Part shown: positions 59,421-64,000 of the stretch, piece after piece
Layout of the letters: each line of letters starts with the position of its first letter
Position numbering within the stretch: the stretch's first letter is position 1
Assembly (NCBI GenBank): GCA_025936825.1
Contig: JAICSO010000021.1
Coordinates: 1 to 64,000 of the forward strand
Direction of reading: 5' to 3'
Source of the DNA: Terriglobales bacterium
GTDB lineage: Bacteria; Acidobacteriota; Terriglobia; Terriglobales; Acidobacteriaceae
DNA: 64,000 bases
Program-made: the position numbers and the translations under genes
The notes under the pieces: model-generated
The model's database searches: none
Told to the model about the DNA's origin: nothing
What the model saw: the letters and a program-made list of their open reading frames with translations, nothing else

Positions 59421-60365
59421 CTAGACTCCCACCGGTTGCTTGGCCGCGACCGGCACCGGCGTCAGCCAGTTGAAGCGGTCGGGCTTCTGTCCCTGCACGA
59501 TGGCGAAGAATTCTCGTTGTAGGGCTCTGGTGACAGGCCCGACATTGCCCTTGCCGACCGTGATGCGATCTACGGACCGGATCGGGGTGACCTCGGCGGC
59601 AGTTCCCGTGAAAAAAGCCTCGTCTGCGATATACAGCATTTCGCGCGGAATGCCGGCCTCGAGCACGGGAATGCCCAGTTCGCGCGCCAGCTTAATGATG
59701 GAATCGCGCGTAATTCCCGGCAGGACCGAGTTGCCCAGCGGAGCGGTTTGCAGCACGCCATTGCGGACGACAAACACGTTCTCGCCTGAACCCTCGCTAA
59801 CGTATCCATTCATGTCGAGCGCGATGCCCTCAACGTATCCGTTGGCAGTCGCCTCCATGCGGATCAGTTGCGAGTTCATATAGTTCGCGCCGGCCTTGGC
59901 GAGCGCGGGAAGCGTATTGGGGGCAATGCGCGTCCATGACGAAACGCAAACATCCACGCCGGAATCGTCCTGGGTCAGATATTTTCCCCAGGGATAATTG
60001 ATGATGTAAGTCTCAACTGGACATTTTTGTGGCGACACGCCCGCATCACCGTAGCCGCGGAAAATAACTGGGCGTACGTAGCATGGCCATACGCCATTGG
60101 CTGCGACAAGTTCGACCATCGCGCGCATGAGTTGCTCGCGCGTGTAGCCGGCGTCCATCCGGTAAACCTTCGCTGAGTCGATCAGGCGCTGCATGTGGTC
60201 GTCGGCGCGAAAAATGGCCGGACTGCCGTTTGGGGCATAGCAGCGGATCCCCTCAAATACCGAGGAGCCGTAGTGGACCACATGCGACATCACGTGAATG
60301 GTCGCGTCTTCCCATCGAATCAGCTTGCCGTTGTGCCAGATCTTGTCGGTTTTTTCCAGGGCCAT
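59421..60365 (-). CDS. ilvE: Branched-chain amino acid aminotransferase
   Basis: 314 residues, PLP fold-type IV; last step of Leu, Ile and Val synthesis. Nearly all E. coli IlvE landmarks are seen: 'KIWHNGKLIRWEDATIHVMSH', the Schiff-base Lys in 'LAKAGANYMNSQLI', 'GIALDMNGYVSEGSGENVFVV', 'VLPGITRDSIIKLARELGIPV' and 'EAFFTGTAAEVTPIRSVD'. Usual length. It is not linked to other ilv genes here. Confidence 0.96.
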   Translation of the reverse strand: MALEKTDKIWHNGKLIRWEDATIHVMSHVVHYGSSVFEGIRCYAPNGSPAIFRADDHMQRLIDSAKVYRMDAGYTREQLMRAMVELVAANGVWPCYVRPVIFRGYGDAGVSPQKCPVETYIINYPWGKYLTQDDSGVDVCVSSWTRIAPNTLPALAKAGANYMNSQLIRMEATANGYVEGIALDMNGYVSEGSGENVFVVRNGVLQTAPLGNSVLPGITRDSIIKLARELGIPVLEAGIPREMLYIADEAFFTGTAAEVTPIRSVDRITVGKGNVGPVTRALQREFFAIVQGQKPDRFNWLTPVPVAAKQPVGV

Positions 60366-60643
60366 GGATGCTCCTATCGGCCCGTCGCATCTCCCAGTGG
60401 GGTCTTGGAAATCGAAACGGGACTGCTTTGATTATAGCGTGCGCGGGAAAAGACTCCGACAGGACGGTCGGTGGAGAATGTTCACACTATGAGATCAAAT
60501 GCCGGTTTAGCCTAGGCTTTGGGCGGAAGAATCAAACCGCAAAGATCGCAAAGTTCGCAAAGAAAACCAAACGATGCCAGGAAATTGACAATCAGTGGCT
60601 CTGCCGCCTAGCTTTTGCAACCACTAGCCACTAGCACTAGCCA
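60366..60643. other. Spacer upstream of ilvE
   Basis: No gene. It contains AACCGCAAAGATCGCAAAGT (about 60536), the same words as in the 7225-7285 repeat, and CACTAGCCACTAGCACTAGC near the next gene. Confidence 0.6.
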
Positions 60644-61210
60644 CTATCTCGGCCAGAGCCACCCAAACGTCCCCGCCGTGAGCAATCCGTAAATAAGTCC
60701 ATCAATGACGTGTTTGATGGTCACGCCCCAGGTCTGGCTTTTCCAGATCGAGTCCTGCAATTGGCTGAGACCGTACGCCATAAAGGAAGCGCAGCCGGCC
60801 ACGCGAAAAACTTCGAGATAGTTGGCTCCAACCGGGCGAGTGCGTCCGGTAAGATACGCGGCGAAGATGCTCACCACGATGCTGTACACAAACCACTGCA
60901 CCAAATTCTTGGCGAATCCGGGAGGTCCGCTCGGGCGAATGATGAGGAAGCCCACGGGGCCACGCTTGAACTTCTCGACCGTCGCGGGCGACTTCATTTC
61001 CTTCATGGTCGTATGAGGAAAGTGGTACATCGGTCCGGGCGTCACCCCAGCCGAACGGAGGACATCGGAAACTTTGTCTTCGTCAGGCAGTATGCGGTAG
61101 TCACTCTTGTGGATGGGGATGACCATGTGGAGAATTGAACTGGCCACGAAGACAATGACAGCGGACAGCAGGATCGGAAGCCACAACGCGGTGATGGGAA
61201 CGTATACCAT
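60644..61210 (-). CDS. Hypothetical integral membrane protein
   Basis: 188 residues. GGAGG five bases before the ATG at 61210 sets the start. A first helix 'LWLPILLSAVIVFVASSILHMVI' is followed by a soluble loop containing 'SDYRILPDEDKVSDVLRSAGVTPGPMYHFPH' and three further hydrophobic stretches ('LVQWFVYSIVVSIFAAYL', 'GCASFMAYGLSQLQ', 'GLIYGLLTAGTFGWLWP'). Family not recognised with confidence; similar proteins of unknown function seem common in acidobacteria. Downstream of queG on the same strand. Confidence 0.65.
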   Translation of the reverse strand: MVYVPITALWLPILLSAVIVFVASSILHMVIPIHKSDYRILPDEDKVSDVLRSAGVTPGPMYHFPHTTMKEMKSPATVEKFKRGPVGFLIIRPSGPPGFAKNLVQWFVYSIVVSIFAAYLTGRTRPVGANYLEVFRVAGCASFMAYGLSQLQDSIWKSQTWGVTIKHVIDGLIYGLLTAGTFGWLWPR

Positions 61211-61309
61211 CAATTCCTCCCTGAACGGTGATGGAGACTACCTCGCAATTTCCCGGAGCGAGATGAGTCGAAACAATGCGCCACAGCGTACGCGGGAAGA
61301 TGGTTCTCG

Positions 61310-62371
61310 TCAATTGTTCTTTAAACGCTTCATAGCCCATTGTGCGGCTTCGGCAACAGCGGGATCAGGGTCGTTCATTGCCCGCCGCGCGTTCGAAACC
61401 AGCGAGAGGTCCTCAGCATTCCCAATTGCAATCAGCGCATTCCGGCGCAGGCCGTTGCGTTTCGCGCGCTTCACGGGTGAGCCGCGGAACACTTCGCGGA
61501 ATTCCTCTTCCGAAATCTCGGCCAACCATGCCAGCGCCGGATTTACAAATCCTTCCTGCGGCTGAAACTCGGGCTTGTTGGTGGCCGGCGCCTTGCGATT
61601 CCAAGGGCAAACGTCCTGGCAAATATCGCAGCCAAACACCTGGTGTCCAATTCGCGCGCGCAGGTCTTCTGGAATGGGGCCACGCTTCTCGATTGTGAGA
61701 TAGGCGATGCACTTATTGGAGTCGAGCAGATGAGGACCAACAAAGGCGTTCGTCGGGCACGCATCAATGCAGCGGGTGCAGGTGCCGCAACGATCAGGAG
61801 CGGGAAGATCGGGTGTGAGCTCAAGCGAGGTGATGATCACGCCAAGGAAGAGCCACGAACCGATCTTCTGATTGATTAAGCAGGTATTCTTTCCCAACCA
61901 GCCGATGCCGGCGTACTTCGCATACACTCGCTCAACGATGGGACCTGTGTCCACATACGCCCGCGTTTCAATCTGCTCGGGCGCACACAGTTCCTTTATT
62001 TTCACTTCCACTTTCCGCAGCCGTCGCAGAACGGAATCGTGATAATCCTCGCGGCTCCAGGCATACCGAGAGATCCACCCGCGGGTAGGATTCTGCACCT
62101 GTGTCGAATACGGATGCGCCGTGTTGTAGTTGACCGCGCAAACTACTACGCTTCGTGCCCAAGGGAAAACTGATTTCAGCGACGCCCGCCGCAACTGCCC
62201 TGAATCGTTGCGCGATTCGAGATATTTCATTTCCCCGGCGTGACCTTCGGCGACCCACTGGGGAAATCGCGCCAGTTCAGGAAAATCCTGCACCGGCGCA
62301 ATGCCGCACAACTCGAAACCGGCCTGGCTGGCGGCAGATTTGATTACGTTGGGGAGGTCGCGGCGGTCCAC
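61310..62371 (-). CDS. queG: Epoxyqueuosine reductase
   Basis: About 353 residues; cobalamin-dependent reduction of epoxyqueuosine to queuosine in tRNA anticodons. The N-terminal reductase part has 'AGFELCGIAPVQDFPELARFP' and 'RAYVDTGPIVERVYAKYAGIGWLGKNTCLI', followed by two 4Fe-4S motifs 'CGTCTRCIDACPTNAF' and 'CDICQDVCPWN', and a HEAT-like C-terminus 'NDPDPAVAEAAQWAMKRL'. The open frame runs on to 63004 across the divergent hydrolase gene with no homology; GTG at 62371 ('VDRRDLPNVIKSAASQAGFEL') is the best start. The exact start remains uncertain. Confidence 0.93.
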   Translation of the reverse strand: MDRRDLPNVIKSAASQAGFELCGIAPVQDFPELARFPQWVAEGHAGEMKYLESRNDSGQLRRASLKSVFPWARSVVVCAVNYNTAHPYSTQVQNPTRGWISRYAWSREDYHDSVLRRLRKVEVKIKELCAPEQIETRAYVDTGPIVERVYAKYAGIGWLGKNTCLINQKIGSWLFLGVIITSLELTPDLPAPDRCGTCTRCIDACPTNAFVGPHLLDSNKCIAYLTIEKRGPIPEDLRARIGHQVFGCDICQDVCPWNRKAPATNKPEFQPQEGFVNPALAWLAEISEEEFREVFRGSPVKRAKRNGLRRNALIAIGNAEDLSLVSNARRAMNDPDPAVAEAAQWAMKRLKNN

Positions 62372-62491
62372 CGTCCCATTATCGCGTATCGTCGTGCGAA
62401 ATCTCGCGCTACTAGCCAACTCCTGCTGAGCTTCTCTGATATAACAACTCCCGTCGATGTGTGACTCCTTTGGAAAGGACTCCAAATCCCG

Positions 62492-63816
62492 ATGAAGAAT
62501 GGTCGACTCGTCCTCGTACTTGCGATCGCTGCTGTCTGCCCAACAATTGCGTTCCAGGTTTCTGCACAAACAGCGAGTCGCCGCACTGCCGTCGACGCAA
62601 CCACTGTCAGGCCGGAATCTGTCGGGTTCTCCAGTGAGCGCCTGGAAAACCTGCACAAGCTTATTCAGGACGAGATCGACCAGAAGCAGTTGGCGGGAGC
62701 GATCACCATTCTCGCGCGCCACGGCAAAATCGTGGACTATCGCGTTTACGGCGAGCGCGATATGGAGTCGCACACGCCCATGACGAAGGATACGATCTTC
62801 CGCGACTACTCGATGACCAAGCCAGTCACCGGCGTAGCGATGATGATCTTGTACGAGCAAGGGAAATGGCTGCCGAATGATCCCATCGCCAAGTACATTC
62901 CCGAGTTCAAGGACCTGAAGGTTTTCAATGGCGTTGACAAGGAGGGGAAACCCATCCTCGTCGCTCCTGACCATCCACCGACCATGCGCGAATTGATGTC
63001 GCACTCGGCGGGATTCTCCTACGGCAGCGGTAACACGGTTGTAGACGCGATGTACAAAGAGATCAAGCCGCTGCAGTCGGCCAACCTGCAGGAGATGATC
63101 GACAAGCTAGCTAAAATTCCGCTGAACTACCAACCGGGAAAAGGCTGGACGTACAGCCTTTCTATGGACGTAGAGGCGTACCTAGTTGAGAAGTTCTCCG
63201 GGCAGTCACTGCCCGACTTCATGCGTGACCACATCTTCAATCCCCTTGGGATGAAGGATGTCGGGTTTTTTGTTCCGCAAGAGAAGCAATCGCGATTCGC
63301 AACGACTATCGCATAGTGGACGGCAAGCTAGTCGTCGCTCCGATCAGTGCTCAGCTCGGACTGGACTACACCAAGCAGCCCACGATGCCATCCGGTGGTG
63401 GAGGATTGGTTTCGACCGCGGAGGACTATTACCGGCTCGCACAAATGCTCGGCAATGGCGGCGAGCTCGACGGCAAGCGAATTCTGGCGCCGTCGTCAGT
63501 GAAACTGATGGGATCGAACCATCTTCCGGCGGAAGTGATCAACGGAAACTTCGGCATCGGCATGCACCAGATGCGTCCCGGCTTCGGCTACGGTTATAAC
63601 GTTGCCGTTGTGTATGATCCGCCCGAGGCGAATGAACCTGTCGGGAAGGGAACGTTCTTCTGGGACGGCGCCGCCGGAACCTGGTTCTGGGTCGATCCCA
63701 CCAACGACATGGTCTTCGTCGGCATGATTCAGCGCATGACCGCACCCGACAATCATCCGCTCCTTTATCGCAGCCACGCTGCCGTGTACGGAGCTCTGAT
63801 CGATCCGAGCAAGTGA
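62492..63816 (+). pseudogene. Serine hydrolase (class C beta-lactamase-like), frameshifted
   Basis: Frame 1 (to 63316, 274 residues) has a signal peptide 'MKNGRLVLVLAIAAVCPTIAF' and the catalytic SxxK 'RDYSMTKPVTGVAMMILYEQG', then 'MRELMSHSAGFSYG' and 'KGWTYSLSMDVEAYLVEKFSG' (Tyr motif region). It ends 'EKQSRFATTIA'. Frame 2 continues directly with 'DYRIVDGKLVVAPISAQLGLDYT' through 'NFGIGMHQMRPGFGYGYNV' to 'KGTFFWDGAAGTWFWVDPTN' (His-x-Gly region replaced by WDGAAG). One missing base near 63301-63304 splits about 440 residues. Esterases and penicillin-binding-like hydrolases share this fold. Mutation or sequence error cannot be separated. Confidence 0.82.
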
Positions 63817-63832
63817 TTAACAACTAAATCAG

Positions 63833-63923
63833 CGATGTCATTCCAACCGGCGTCAGCCGGTGAGGAACCTTATCCCCCACGAACAGCAGGTTCCTCGTTG
63901 CATCTTTCCGGGGAATGACATCG
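63833..63923. repeat. GATGTCATTCC inverted repeat element
   Basis: CGATGTCATTCC (63833-63844) pairs exactly with GGAATGACATCG (63912-63923). Inside are ACCGGC-GTCA-GCCGGT and AGGAACC/GGTTCCT stems. It follows the serine hydrolase gene. Confidence 0.85.
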
Positions 63924-64000
63924 TTTCAGTATGCTCGGCGGAGCTATGCAGCGTCACTCGCCCGCTTTTCGTTGCTCTGTCGCTTCGCGCCCAGAGCCAA

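Noticed and set aside
62372-63004. Upstream extension of the queG frame
   Set aside because: It runs antisense to the serine hydrolase gene and has no QueG features; homology begins at about 62371.

Overview
The window looks like chromosomal DNA of an Acidobacteriota member, probably a soil Terriglobia / Koribacter-like organism. This rests on gene content, not on a search. The evidence is a 1,169-residue Oar-type TonB receptor with an N-terminal carboxypeptidase-regulatory domain, many secreted glycoside hydrolases (GH2, GH9, GH15, GH92, plus a GH94 phosphorylase), fairly high GC, and intergenic DNA full of small palindromes. No rRNA, tRNA, phage or CRISPR array was seen.

Layout. 1-1.2 kb: an edge-truncated SRPBCC gene divergent from a TetR regulator. 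1.2-7.2 kb (minus): translation operon infC - hypothetical - rpmI - hypothetical - rplT - pheS - pheT, where infC appears to start at an ATC codon. 7.3-21 kb: carbohydrate region with a GH2 exo-glycosidase, a DHA2 efflux pump, a sodium:solute symporter, a GH9 cellulase, cellobiose phosphorylase, an aldo/keto reductase and a LacI regulator; the last six look like a cellulose/cellobiose module apart from the pump. 21-26.5 kb: DUF4252-like protein, Oar-type receptor, PuuD-like membrane protein. 26.6-29.8 kb (minus): rpsP-khpA-rimM-trmD-rplS. 29.9-30.9 kb: a REP-associated tyrosine transposase (RAYT) flanked by perfect 49-nt inverted REP copies. 30.9-38.5 kb: mixed genes, including an NtrC-type regulator, peroxiredoxin-like protein, ferredoxin, porin-like proteins and a frameshifted 5'-3' exonuclease. 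38.5-42.2 kb: cyclopropane fatty acid synthase and GH15 glucoamylase. 42.4-49 kb (minus): histidine operon hisI-G-D-C-B-H-F-A, preceded by a leader peptide with seven consecutive His codons and a terminator, a classic attenuator. 49-64 kb: pyrF, RlpA-like protein, thiD, a TPR protein, GH92, PspC, alpha/beta hydrolase, cupin, ilvE, queG and a frameshifted serine hydrolase.

The most unusual signal is a population of short palindromes. Many share one design, an 8-bp stem with a 4-nt loop (20 nt), with arms that differ from copy to copy but stay complementary. They lie in most intergenic spaces, and related elements interrupt reading frames without breaking them in pheT, hisD and trmD. The hisD copy is a 20-mer identical to an intergenic copy near 14.2 kb. 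The pheT insert has the same start and end modules, in the same order, as an intergenic element near 11.9 kb. The trmD insert shares 18 nt with an element nested inside one of the RAYT REP hairpins. This resembles protein-coding palindromic elements such as those of Rickettsia, but here in housekeeping genes of an acidobacterium that also carries a RAYT.

Four genes (DHA2 pump, exonuclease, OmpA-like barrel, serine hydrolase) carry single-base frame breaks, two of them in homopolymers. Sequencing or assembly error is as likely as real decay.
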